From the NCBI GenBank assembly GCA_902462325.1, contig CABQBF010000013.1, forward strand, positions 1 through 30,623: a DNA stretch of 30,623 nucleotides, read 5' to 3'. The notes under the pieces were generated by a model, which saw only the letters and a list, made by a program, of their open reading frames with translations, was not told the origin of the DNA and did no database searches. Made by a program: the position numbers and the translations under genes. The stretch is from an uncultured Peptococcaceae bacterium. Lineage in GTDB: Bacteria; Bacillota; Peptococcia; Peptococcales; Peptococcaceae. The stretch's first letter is position 1, and every line of letters starts with the position of its first letter. Of the stretch, positions 15,109 to 22,864 are shown piece by piece.

Positions 15109-16857
15109 TTAACCGCTTCTTCTCTGCTGATAGTCATAGGCATTGGCTACCAGCATTATGACCTCTGCGCGGTCAGGTATTTTTTCTCCATCTGCAAAAT
15201 ACGGCTGCAGCTGTTCCGTCAAAACGTCAATCTCCTGTAAATTGCCGGACTGCGCTACCTGTAATGTATTTTCTATCATATATAGAATCTCACTGCAGGT
15301 CAGCGGCTGCTCCCCACGCTCTGAAAAGTCGGGCGATAATACCAGCGTATCCCCCAATACACACAGCATCGACAAAAAATCCTCCCGGGTGATTGCCTCT
15401 TCCAGCCGGTAATCGTTACTATAACCGCCATACACCGCGCCCAAGCTGCGCAGCGTTTTCACGCCCTCATAGGCCCAATGCTGCTCTACCGCCTCCTGCA
15501 CCGGCTGCCATTGCTCCAGATAAGCGCCCTGCTCCTTCAGCGTTTGTTGGATAGCTGACACAGCATCCGCATCCTGACTGATTTGCCGAAATGTCACATG
15601 ATGATGTTTGGCGTAAGCGGCTGCCACACCAGCAGCGTCGCCTTCTGCCATCCCCAGCGGAATCACTCGGGCACTGCCTGCCGCCAGCGATGTATAAGAA
15701 GCGCTGCGGCCCACCACCAAAATGCCGTCAATCTCCTGCGGCACCAAACAGCGGAAAGGCACGCCGTAACGTTCTGGATTGCCGACAATATAGCCCACAC
15801 GCCGTTCTGCATTGGGCGGCACATCCACCGGATAAGAGCCGATGGCAATGGTATCGTCAAACCAGGTATTCTCCAGCACATCATCTAAGGTAAGCTGATA
15901 TTCCCCGATAATATGCCGGCTCTCCCGCACATAAAGCTGCTCGGCAGTGCCAGCCAGTTGAGCGTTGGCAAAGCCGTTAAAATTTTGCTGCAAATAGGGC
16001 ACAATATGTTCCAGCTCCGCTTTCCCCCGGGCAATGCCTTCTGCTTTGCTGTCTGCGCTCAAAGGGTCTACTCCGAAAATAATAAAGCCATTGACCAGCA
16101 CATTGCCGTTATCCTGCAAGGCCAGATTTAACCCCCGCAAACGGGTTTGCGCATCCTGCGGCGTATAGGCAAAGCTTTCCTCGTTATAGCCCCACGCCGC
16201 CTTTGCCGTGGCTCCTGTGTTGGGATTATCATCGCCATTGAGATATTGGCTCACCGCCTGCCAATCCACGCCGGATAACTCAAAAACCAGCGTTACGCCG
16301 GTGACATGCTCCACATGACCGTAATCTTCTCCTAAATAGGTGTATCGCGCTCCGGCAGCAGCGGCCACATCGGCGTCCACCGTGGCGTCAATGATGCTGT
16401 CGGCTTTGCAGGTAATCTGCTTGCCGTCCTGTTCCAACACCACGCCGGTAATTGTATTTTCTTTCAAAACCGGCTCTACAAAGCCAGTGTTCAGCTTCAA
16501 GGTTAAATTTTCTTCCCCATTGACCATCTGTGAAAATACATCTTTGGCAGTGGGGATATCAAAAGCGGTACCGCCCACTGCATTGTAAAATTCCTCAAAG
16601 GTACCGCGGGTCAACAGCGTACCGTCCCGTCCATTGCACATATCAATAAAATTCAGACCGCCCAAGGTCATCAAACCGCCCAGCGCTTCATCATCTTCCA
16701 CCAACAGCGTTTTCATACCATTGCGGGCCGCTGTCACCGCAGCCGAAACCCCTTCCGGATCACCGCCGATCACAATGACATCATACCGCTCCGTGCTGCC
16801 GCAGCCCCATAAGGACACCGCCGCCAGCACCAATAAGACAGCCAACCATTTCTTCAT
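15109..16857 (-). CDS. FAD-dependent oxidoreductase lipoprotein with SLH-like tail (copy 2 of the cluster)
   Basis: This 582-aa paralogue of its two neighbours has a lipoprotein signal ending in LWGC (Cys 19) and the FAD-binding start VIGGDPEG at about 29. It keeps the conserved DATVDADVAAAAGA block (about 158-171), VRESRHIIGEYQLT (about 310-323) and VVGRSASYTSLAAGSARV (about 381-398). The SLH-like unit at about 456-500 (QHWAYEGVKTLRSLG, GGYSNDYRLEEAITRED) is the clearest of the three because it retains the Ile-Thr-Arg-Glu that ends a canonical SLH motif. The tail YFADGEKIPDRAEVIMLVAN (about 553-572) looks like the end of another unit. It is the middle gene of the operon, after a 176-base gap with two hairpins. 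Its ribosome-binding site GGAGAGGAG is 12 bases upstream of the ATG. Confidence 0.82.
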   Translation of the reverse strand: MKKWLAVLLVLAAVSLWGCGSTERYDVIVIGGDPEGVSAAVTAARNGMKTLLVEDDEALGGLMTLGGLNFIDMCNGRDGTLLTRGTFEEFYNAVGGTAFDIPTAKDVFSQMVNGEENLTLKLNTGFVEPVLKENTITGVVLEQDGKQITCKADSIIDATVDADVAAAAGARYTYLGEDYGHVEHVTGVTLVFELSGVDWQAVSQYLNGDDNPNTGATAKAAWGYNEESFAYTPQDAQTRLRGLNLALQDNGNVLVNGFIIFGVDPLSADSKAEGIARGKAELEHIVPYLQQNFNGFANAQLAGTAEQLYVRESRHIIGEYQLTLDDVLENTWFDDTIAIGSYPVDVPPNAERRVGYIVGNPERYGVPFRCLVPQEIDGILVVGRSASYTSLAAGSARVIPLGMAEGDAAGVAAAYAKHHHVTFRQISQDADAVSAIQQTLKEQGAYLEQWQPVQEAVEQHWAYEGVKTLRSLGAVYGGYSNDYRLEEAITREDFLSMLCVLGDTLVLSPDFSERGEQPLTCSEILYMIENTLQVAQSGNLQEIDVLTEQLQPYFADGEKIPDRAEVIMLVANAYDYQQRRSG

Positions 16858-16910
16858 CTATCCACGCAGCTCCTCTCCGTATGTTTTATGCATCGTTGTA
16901 TAAGAAGCGA

Positions 16911-16989
16911 CGGGCCGCAAGCAGCCCGCCTCCTCATCGTTTATCTCCATGCTTTATCCCTGCGTCGCCTTTTGCAGCGACACGCAGGG
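16911..16989 (-). other. Two hairpins in the gap between flavin-lipoprotein copies 1 and 2
   Basis: CCCTGC-GTCGC pairs with GCGAC-AC-GCAGGG (16958-16989; 11 pairs with a 2-base bulge), and CGGGC pairs with GCCCG (16911-16928). On the minus strand neither is followed by a long T-run, so they are more likely RNA processing or stability elements, or weak attenuators, than strong terminators. They would set copy 1 expression apart from copies 2 and 3. Confidence 0.45.
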
Positions 16990-17033
16990 CAAGAACCCTT
17001 ACAAGCACCACCGCAAGCCTGCAAAAGATACGC

Positions 17034-18872
17034 CTATTGCCGCAAATACTGATACAGATTGGCCATCAACTGCACCACTTCCGCCGCATTGGGATTTTTT
17101 TCTCCGTCGGCAAAGTAGGGCTTCAGTTCTTCCGTCATAATACCCCGTTCTTCCAGGGCCTGCATATAAATATCATAATCGTTTTCATATTTTACGCCGT
17201 CCACAGCGGCCACCGCCCGGGCAGTTGTGCCGATAATCTGACGGTTGGGCGGATTATCGTTGACTTCAATGTAATCCTGCGTAATGCCTGCCTTTTTCAA
17301 CACATTGTTAATCATATTCTGATAACGCCAACGGCTAATCGGTTCATCCAGCTTATAATCGTTGCTGTAGCCGCCGTCCAAAATTCCCAGACTGCGCAGC
17401 ACCTTCACGCCGGGATACGCCCAATGGTCCATAAAGGCTTCATGAACTTCAAAATCTTCCAGATAAGCGCCCTGCTTTTTCAAGGCTTCCTGCACACTGG
17501 CAATGGCTGTTTTTTCCTGGCTCATGGTGCGGAAATCCATCTGATTATTCACAGAATAGGCGGCTGCCACACCGGCTGCTTCCCCTTCCGCCATACCGAT
17601 TGGGATTACGCGGGCACTGCCTGCCGCTAACGACATATACGAAGCGCTACGGCCCACCACCAACAGATTGTCCACCTTTAACGGCACTAAGCAACGGAAT
17701 GGAATGGCATAACGGTCCGGACTGCCAATGACTGTGCCATAGGTTTGGGCAGCGGTAGGCTGCACATCTACCGGATAAGCGCCAATGGCAATTTTATCCC
17801 ACTGGTCGCGGTTTTCCAGCACATCGTCAATGGTCAGTTGATATTCCCCGATGATATGACGGCTTTCCCGCACATATAACTGCTCTGCCGTTTTCACCAG
17901 CTCGGCTTTCTCAAAGCCGGCAAAATTTTCCCGAATATAGGGAATTAAATATTCCATCTCGGCCTGCGCCCGGGCAATGCCCTCCGCTTTGCTTTCCTTG
18001 CTGAGCGGGTCCACGCCGAAAATAATCAGCGCATTAATCAGCACATTGCCGTTATTCTGCCGGGCAATATTAAAGCCCCGCAGCCGCATCAGCTCATCCT
18101 GCGGCTCATAGGCATAGCCTTCCTCCGTATAGCCCCAGGCTGTTTTTTTTGTAGCTCCCATATCGCCGCTGCCCTGCTTCAAAACATCTGCTTTGAAACG
18201 CTGCCAGTTCAAATGCAAATATACTTTGTTCCAATTCACACCGGATAATTCAAATACCAGCGTCACGCCCATCTGCCGGTCCGCTTCGCCGATATCCTCA
18301 CCGGCGTAAGTGTACGGCACGCCTGCTGCGGCAGCCACATCGGCGTCTACCGTTGCATCAATAATCCGCGAGCCGTAATAATTTTGCTGCCGTCCCTGTT
18401 CTGTCATCGTCACGCCCACCAGCTTATCGCCCTCTAAAATGGGCGCTGTAAACTGATTTTGAGTGCGCAGTGTTAAAAGCGGCTCATTGGTCACCACATC
18501 TAAAAAGAAATTGCGGGCTTCGGTAATATCAAAGGCGCTGCCGCCCACTGCATCATAAAATTCCTTAAAAAAGCCTTGGGTTAATAGGGTACTGTCCCGG
18601 CTTTCACACATATCGATAAAGTTTAATTCACCGATGGTCATCAAACCGCCTAACGCCTCATCTTCTCCCAACAGCAGCGTCTTCATGCCATTGCGGGCTG
18701 CCGACACTGCAGCGGCAATGCCTTCCGGCTCTGTGCCGACTACAATCACATCATAAGTTTCTTCGGCGTAAGCCTCGTTGGTCCAAATTTCTTCCTCCAC
18801 CGCCTTGGCTGTTCCGCCGCAGCCTGTTACGATAAAACAACAGAGCAAAATCAATGCAAGTATTCGCTTCAT
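17034..18872 (-). CDS. FAD-dependent oxidoreductase lipoprotein with SLH-like tail (copy 1, first in transcript)
   Basis: This 612-aa member is transcribed first. The lipoprotein signal ends in VTGC (Cys 18), followed by a Glu-rich linker. The FAD fold starts at about 41 with VVGTEPEG. The blocks DATVDADVAAAAGV, VRESRHIIGEYQLT and VVGRSASYMSLAAGSARV are shared with the other copies. An insertion at about 222-240 (NWQRFKADVLKQG) is unique to it. The SLH-like unit spans about 478-523 (DHWAYPGVKVLRSLG, GGYSNDYKLDEPISRW), and a second partial unit ends in YFADGEKNPNAAEV (about 583-600). GGAGGAG precedes the ATG closely. Family and export are clear; the substrate and electron partner are not. Confidence 0.82.
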   Translation of the reverse strand: MKRILALILLCCFIVTGCGGTAKAVEEEIWTNEAYAEETYDVIVVGTEPEGIAAAVSAARNGMKTLLLGEDEALGGLMTIGELNFIDMCESRDSTLLTQGFFKEFYDAVGGSAFDITEARNFFLDVVTNEPLLTLRTQNQFTAPILEGDKLVGVTMTEQGRQQNYYGSRIIDATVDADVAAAAGVPYTYAGEDIGEADRQMGVTLVFELSGVNWNKVYLHLNWQRFKADVLKQGSGDMGATKKTAWGYTEEGYAYEPQDELMRLRGFNIARQNNGNVLINALIIFGVDPLSKESKAEGIARAQAEMEYLIPYIRENFAGFEKAELVKTAEQLYVRESRHIIGEYQLTIDDVLENRDQWDKIAIGAYPVDVQPTAAQTYGTVIGSPDRYAIPFRCLVPLKVDNLLVVGRSASYMSLAAGSARVIPIGMAEGEAAGVAAAYSVNNQMDFRTMSQEKTAIASVQEALKKQGAYLEDFEVHEAFMDHWAYPGVKVLRSLGILDGGYSNDYKLDEPISRWRYQNMINNVLKKAGITQDYIEVNDNPPNRQIIGTTARAVAAVDGVKYENDYDIYMQALEERGIMTEELKPYFADGEKNPNAAEVVQLMANLYQYLRQ

Positions 18873-18900
18873 AGTGGTAAGCTCCTCCTGTGTATTTTTC

Positions 18901-18922
18901 CATACGCTTTTTTCATACGCTT
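18901..18922. repeat. Short direct repeat in the leader of flavin-lipoprotein copy 1
   Basis: CATACGCTT occurs at 18901-18909 and again at 18914-18922 (13-bp period, T-rich spacer). It lies in the untranslated leader between the promoter and the ATG. A regulatory role is possible but unsupported. Confidence 0.4.
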
Positions 18923-18998
18923 CCGTATAACAGCTTTTCCTGAACTACATCTGAAATCCTAGTGAATTTCTTTTCATCAAATAAGTGTCCTACTCCAA

Positions 18999-19027
18999 AG
19001 TATACTGGATAGCTGTCCATAATACAA
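18999..19027 (-). promoter_or_regulatory. Sigma-A promoter of the flavin-lipoprotein cluster, with dyad in the spacer
   Basis: On the minus strand TTGTAT (complement of 19022-19027), a 17-bp spacer and TATACT (complement of 18999-19004). The spacer contains a 14-bp dyad with one mismatched pair (TGGATAGCTGTCCA on the plus strand, 19006-19019). A protein bound there would block RNA polymerase. The leader to the ATG of copy 1 is about 120 bases. Confidence 0.65.
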
Positions 19028-19100
19028 GCGAGAACCTATTCCCATAAAAATTTGAAATAAATTCTTCACATTTTTTTCACAAAAAACTGGCATTTCCTAC

Positions 19101-19129
19101 TTGCATTTTTTTGCTAACAGGTATATCAT
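19101..19129 (+). promoter_or_regulatory. Sigma-A promoter of htpG
   Basis: TTGCAT (19101-19106), 17-bp spacer, TATCAT (19124-19129). Transcription should start near 19136, so the CIRCE operator covers the first transcribed bases. Confidence 0.75.
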
Positions 19130-19137
19130 ATGTTTTG

Positions 19138-19164
19138 TTAGCACTCAACTTATTTGAGTGCTAA
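19138..19164. promoter_or_regulatory. CIRCE operator (HrcA binding site)
   Basis: TTAGCACTC-N9-GAGTGCTAA is an exact CIRCE element, and the symmetry extends by several more bases on both sides (TTTTG and CAAAA). HrcA represses heat-shock genes through this site until heat or unfolded protein inactivates it. It overlaps the start of the htpG transcript. Confidence 0.97.
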
Positions 19165-19219
19165 CAAAATACTCGTTAAATTTTGTTTTCCATTTTCATA
19201 TAAGAAAGGATCGATTTTC

Positions 19220-21112
19220 ATGGCAAAAACCGAATTTAAAGCCGAATCCAAACGGCTGCTGGACTTGATGATTAACTCTATCTACACCCACAAAGAAATC
19301 TTTCTGCGGGAAATTATCTCCAACGCCAGCGACGCAACCGACAAACGGTATTACAATGCAATGGTGAAAGGGGAAACCGGTCTCAACCGCGATGAATTGT
19401 CTATCGACATTTCCATCGACAAAGAAAACCGTTTACTCACCGTTACCGACCATGGCTGCGGCATGACCGAAGAAGAACTGGACACCAACTTGGGTACCAT
19501 CGCCAAAAGCGGTTCCCTGGATTTCAAAACCAATCAGGAAAAAAATGACGACATCGACATCATCGGTCAGTTCGGCGTAGGCTTCTACTCCGCCTTTATG
19601 GTCAGCAAAAACGTAAAAGTCATCACCCGCAGCGAAGACGCCGCTCAGGGCTATGTGTGGGAATCGGACGGCGCTGACGGCTACACCATTACGCCATGCG
19701 AAAAAGATACCATCGGCACCGAAATTATTATGACCATCAAAGACAATACCGAGGATGATGATTACGACACCTTCTTGGACGTTTACACCATCCGCGGGCT
19801 GATTAAGAAATATTCGGATTATATCCGCTACCCCATTCATCTGCCCATTGAACAACGCAAGTTGAAAGAAGGTTCCGATCCGGAAAATCCCGAATTTGAA
19901 ACCTATACGGAAATTCAGACCGTCAACAGCATGACGCCGCTGTGGAAAAAAATGCCGGCCCAGATTACCGAGGACGAATACAACAAATTCTATCGGGAAA
20001 AATTCATCGACTATGAAGACCCCGAACTGACCATTCATACCAACACCGAAGGCTCCGCTACCTATAGCGCGCTGCTCTTTGTACCGCAGCATGCGCCTTA
20101 CGATTTTTACAGCAAGAGCTTTGAAAAGGGCTTACAGCTTTATGCCAGCGGCGTGCTGATTATGGATAAATGCGCCGATTTACTGCCGGATCATTTCGCT
20201 TTTGTACGGGGCTTGGTAGACTCCCAGGATTTATCGCTGAACATTTCCAGAGAAATGCTGCAGCATGACCGGCAGTTAAAATTGATTGCCACCAGTTTGG
20301 AAAAGAAAATCAAATCGGAACTGTTAAAGCTGCAGAAAAACGATCGGGAAAAATACGAAAAATTCTACGAAACTTTTGGTTTGCAGCTAAAATTCGGCAT
20401 CTACAGCGATTATGGCGCCCACAAAGAAATGCTGCAGGATTTGATCATGTTCTATTCTTCCACCGAAAAGAAACTGGTAACGCTGAAGGAATATGTAGAA
20501 CGGATGAAAGAAGACCAGACGTCCATCTACTACGCTTGCGGCAAAACCATCGACCAAATCAATCTGCTGCCGCAGATTGAACTGTTCCAGGAAAAAGGCT
20601 ACGAAGTATTGTACCTGACCGACGATGTGGACGAATTTGCCCTGAAAGTTATTCGCGATTACAGCGAAAAACCGTTCAAATCTATTGCCGACGGCGATGT
20701 GGATTTAGAAAGCGCCGAAGAAAAAGAAGCCGCCGCCAAGAAAACAGAAGACAACAAAGCGCTGTTGGAATTCTGCACCAAGGCCTTAGACGGCAAAGTA
20801 AAAGAAGTAAAATTATCTACCCGTCTGAAAACCCATCCAGTTTGCTTAGCCAGCGAAGGCCCAATCTCCATTGAAATGGAACGGGTGCTGGATACCATGC
20901 CGGAACCAAACTATCATAAAGCCGAACGGATTTTGGAAATCAACGCCAATCATCCAATTTTCCAGACACTGTGCAGCGTATATCCCGACGACGAACAAAA
21001 AGCGACAGACTATATCAATATTCTGTACAACCAGGCATTGCTCATCGAAGGGCTGACCATTGAAGACCCTGTGGCCTACGCCAACGCCGTTTGCAGTCTG
21101 CTGAGCAAATAA
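19220..21112 (+). CDS. htpG: Molecular chaperone HtpG (Hsp90)
   Basis: HtpG is the cytoplasmic bacterial Hsp90, an ATP-driven dimeric chaperone that remodels client proteins, often with DnaK. The 630-aa protein has the GHKL ATPase domain: EIFLREIISNASDATDK (about 21-37), DHGCGMTEEEL, and a glycine-rich lid segment GQFGVGFYSAF. The middle domain includes LNISREMLQ, with its conserved arginine. The C-terminal dimerisation domain lacks a eukaryotic-type MEEVD tail. An in-frame ATG at 19154 would place the start inside the CIRCE element. The ATG at 19220 has AAAGGA at 9 bases and the usual MAKTEFKAE start. The gene stands alone between its promoter and a strong terminator. Confidence 0.97.
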   Translation: MAKTEFKAESKRLLDLMINSIYTHKEIFLREIISNASDATDKRYYNAMVKGETGLNRDELSIDISIDKENRLLTVTDHGCGMTEEELDTNLGTIAKSGSLDFKTNQEKNDDIDIIGQFGVGFYSAFMVSKNVKVITRSEDAAQGYVWESDGADGYTITPCEKDTIGTEIIMTIKDNTEDDDYDTFLDVYTIRGLIKKYSDYIRYPIHLPIEQRKLKEGSDPENPEFETYTEIQTVNSMTPLWKKMPAQITEDEYNKFYREKFIDYEDPELTIHTNTEGSATYSALLFVPQHAPYDFYSKSFEKGLQLYASGVLIMDKCADLLPDHFAFVRGLVDSQDLSLNISREMLQHDRQLKLIATSLEKKIKSELLKLQKNDREKYEKFYETFGLQLKFGIYSDYGAHKEMLQDLIMFYSSTEKKLVTLKEYVERMKEDQTSIYYACGKTIDQINLLPQIELFQEKGYEVLYLTDDVDEFALKVIRDYSEKPFKSIADGDVDLESAEEKEAAAKKTEDNKALLEFCTKALDGKVKEVKLSTRLKTHPVCLASEGPISIEMERVLDTMPEPNYHKAERILEINANHPIFQTLCSVYPDDEQKATDYINILYNQALLIEGLTIEDPVAYANAVCSLLSK

Positions 21113-21134
21113 AAAATTATAGATAATAGATATC

Positions 21135-21180
21135 AAAAGTCTTAGGTAATTTGCGCAGTCGCGTTACCTAAGACTTTTTT
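21135..21180 (+). terminator. Terminator of htpG
   Basis: A perfect 15-bp stem (AAAAGTCTTAGGTAA with its complement, 21135-21149 and 21164-21178) around a 14-base loop is followed by a T-run. Confidence 0.92.
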
Positions 21181-21269
21181 CTTGTCAAATTTTTATCGGC
21201 CTTTGTTCTCTTTTCTATCACTGTGTTTTCCCCGCTGCTTTATATTTATATTATGCACAGCATTGCGCT

Positions 21270-21307
21270 TCACGCAAAAACAGAGCCTCTCCGCCGAGAA
21301 GCTCTGT
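21270..21307 (-). terminator. Terminator of the pilus/sortase operon
   Basis: ACAGAGC-TTCTC-GGCG-GAGAGGCTCTGT on the minus strand (complement of 21280-21307) forms a hairpin with one internal mismatch, followed by TTTTTGCG. It is 19 bases past the stop of the last gene of the operon. No other strong terminator is seen upstream as far as the promoter at 28699-28727. Confidence 0.85.
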
Positions 21308-21326
21308 TTGTATACCATTGACTTTC

Positions 21327-22010
21327 TTACTGCATCACCATTTCTAAAATCCCTGCCGATTCGGGCGCAATGGCGCCTGCCTGGAAAAACACGCCTAAGC
21401 CCTCATTGCAACGGTAATATTGCACTTGGTCTATATTGGCGTTGATGTACTCCTCAGCGTCAGCATGGAAGGTGTCTGGGTCCGACTGGGCCACACCGCA
21501 GAACATCTTGGCCACTGTTTCCTGGGCTTCTGTTTCTTTCATGTCCATAATTTCGCCCATGGTCATTTTTTCACCATTACCTAGATTATAGGTGGCTGCA
21601 TATTGCAGATACTGCACACCGGCAAAATTTTCGCACTGCACAACCGACAGCATCCCTTTGGTATTGTAACGCACCTCGGCACTGTAAACAAATTGTTCTC
21701 CTGCCTGCAGCCCAGATAAATCACATTCTTTTGCTTGCTGCACAAAAGCCTCTGCATCCTGCTGGAACTGTGCGTTTAATGTTTCCACTACCTGATCGGC
21801 CTTTGTATCGTTTGTGGCAGCAGAAACTACCGGATAGCTCAGTTCGGCGGTAATCTGCGCCGCTTCATTTAAAACAACGGTTTCCTGCACCGTCTCTACA
21901 TCTACACTGTCTAAGGCTGCCAGTTCTTCTTTGCCGCAGCCTGTCATTAGGACGAGCAGCGCCATCAAAGCCAGAACTGCCACCCCTTGTTTTTTCCTTA
22001 TCCATTTCAT
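21327..22010 (-). CDS. Lipoprotein, DUF4163/DUF3298-like
   Basis: This 227-aa protein has a basic start, a hydrophobic signal and a lipobox LMTGC (Cys 25), so it should be lipid-anchored outside the cytoplasmic membrane. The rest fits the DUF4163-DUF3298 arrangement found in RsiV-type anti-sigma factors and PdaC-type envelope proteins. There is a first domain with alternating strands (AAQITAELSYPVVS), a Gly-Leu loop (YNLGNGEKMTMGEIMD), and a C-terminal FFQAGAIAPESAGILEM strand. It lacks a cytoplasmic anti-sigma domain, so it is not an RsiV itself; it may bind peptidoglycan or lysozyme-like proteins. It is the last gene of the operon, 20 bases after the sortase. Confidence 0.75.
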   Translation of the reverse strand: MKWIRKKQGVAVLALMALLVLMTGCGKEELAALDSVDVETVQETVVLNEAAQITAELSYPVVSAATNDTKADQVVETLNAQFQQDAEAFVQQAKECDLSGLQAGEQFVYSAEVRYNTKGMLSVVQCENFAGVQYLQYAATYNLGNGEKMTMGEIMDMKETEAQETVAKMFCGVAQSDPDTFHADAEEYINANIDQVQYYRCNEGLGVFFQAGAIAPESAGILEMVMQ

Positions 22011-22030
22011 CCTATATCACCTCAGTTTTA

Positions 22031-22855
22031 TCATTGTGCGTTTATTTCCGTCTGTTCGTTCCATTCTCCTGCTGCATCTTCCTGATAAACAGGCTCAATT
22101 TCTGCCAAACGGCCAATGACCACAAAACGGGCGCGATAATCATTGCCAGACACACAGGTAGACAAGGTCACAAAGGAGTCCTCTGCGGCAGCATCTACCT
22201 CAGCTAAAATAGCCGAACTGCGCAGAACTTTCTCAAACCAGGCTTGCCGCCCCTCTTGACTGGAAAAGTTCCGGTCATAAATGTCGCTTAACGCGTCGGT
22301 TTGAAAGGCCGAGATAATCTCATAACGGCGATTGCCTTCCGGCATCATAATATAAAACTCCCGATGACTGTCATAAAACTCCTGATTGCCGAATTTTTTC
22401 AGCACGGCAAACATTTTTCCATTTTTCATGTTATGACCATAAATGATTGTGTTGGTATCAGAAAAATCACTGGCGTTACGATAATCCATAAAAATACTGC
22501 CAGAACTGTTCGAGGTACCGTCATAAGTTTTGTGCAGATAAGCGTCGTTATTTTTTCCGCTTTGCACCAGCGGATAATTCACAACCGTATCATAAATCCA
22601 AATCCAGCCTGTCACTTCACGGTTTACCTGCTGCAAGTTGGCAAAATCGATGGCGAACGTAGGCCAGGTAATGGGCTCGTCGCTTTCAAATTCCAATTCC
22701 ATTTCCGGCGCAGTTACAAATTCAGTTTGCGCTGCATCGTACAGGGCGTCGCTCTGCCGGTATTCCTGCCAAATCAAAAATAGATTTACCGCCGCATAAA
22801 GAAACATCGCCAGAAAAAACAAGGTTAAAATATTGCGTATCCATTCTTTTTTCAT
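22031..22855 (-). CDS. srtB: Class B sortase
   Basis: Sortases cleave a sorting signal and join the surface protein covalently to the cell wall or a partner. This 274-aa protein has an N-terminal membrane anchor (about 8-28) and the class B layout. The catalytic His 141 is in YGHNM, Cys 234 in TLSTC and Arg 243 in YRARF. Typical class B segments WIWIYDTVVNYPLVQ (about 84-98) and GSIFMDYRN (about 119-127) are present. It lies 9 bases after pilT, with TAGGAG before the ATG, and is clearly co-transcribed. No substrate with a sorting signal is encoded in the window, so its target is elsewhere or a non-canonical one among the operon proteins. Confidence 0.93.
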   Translation of the reverse strand: MKKEWIRNILTLFFLAMFLYAAVNLFLIWQEYRQSDALYDAAQTEFVTAPEMELEFESDEPITWPTFAIDFANLQQVNREVTGWIWIYDTVVNYPLVQSGKNNDAYLHKTYDGTSNSSGSIFMDYRNASDFSDTNTIIYGHNMKNGKMFAVLKKFGNQEFYDSHREFYIMMPEGNRRYEIISAFQTDALSDIYDRNFSSQEGRQAWFEKVLRSSAILAEVDAAAEDSFVTLSTCVSGNDYRARFVVIGRLAEIEPVYQEDAAGEWNEQTEINAQ

Positions 22856-22864
22856 AGCCCGCTC

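Noticed and set aside
19154..19219. Longer N-terminus for HtpG
   Set aside because: The extra codons cover the CIRCE element and the ribosome-binding site of the normal start.
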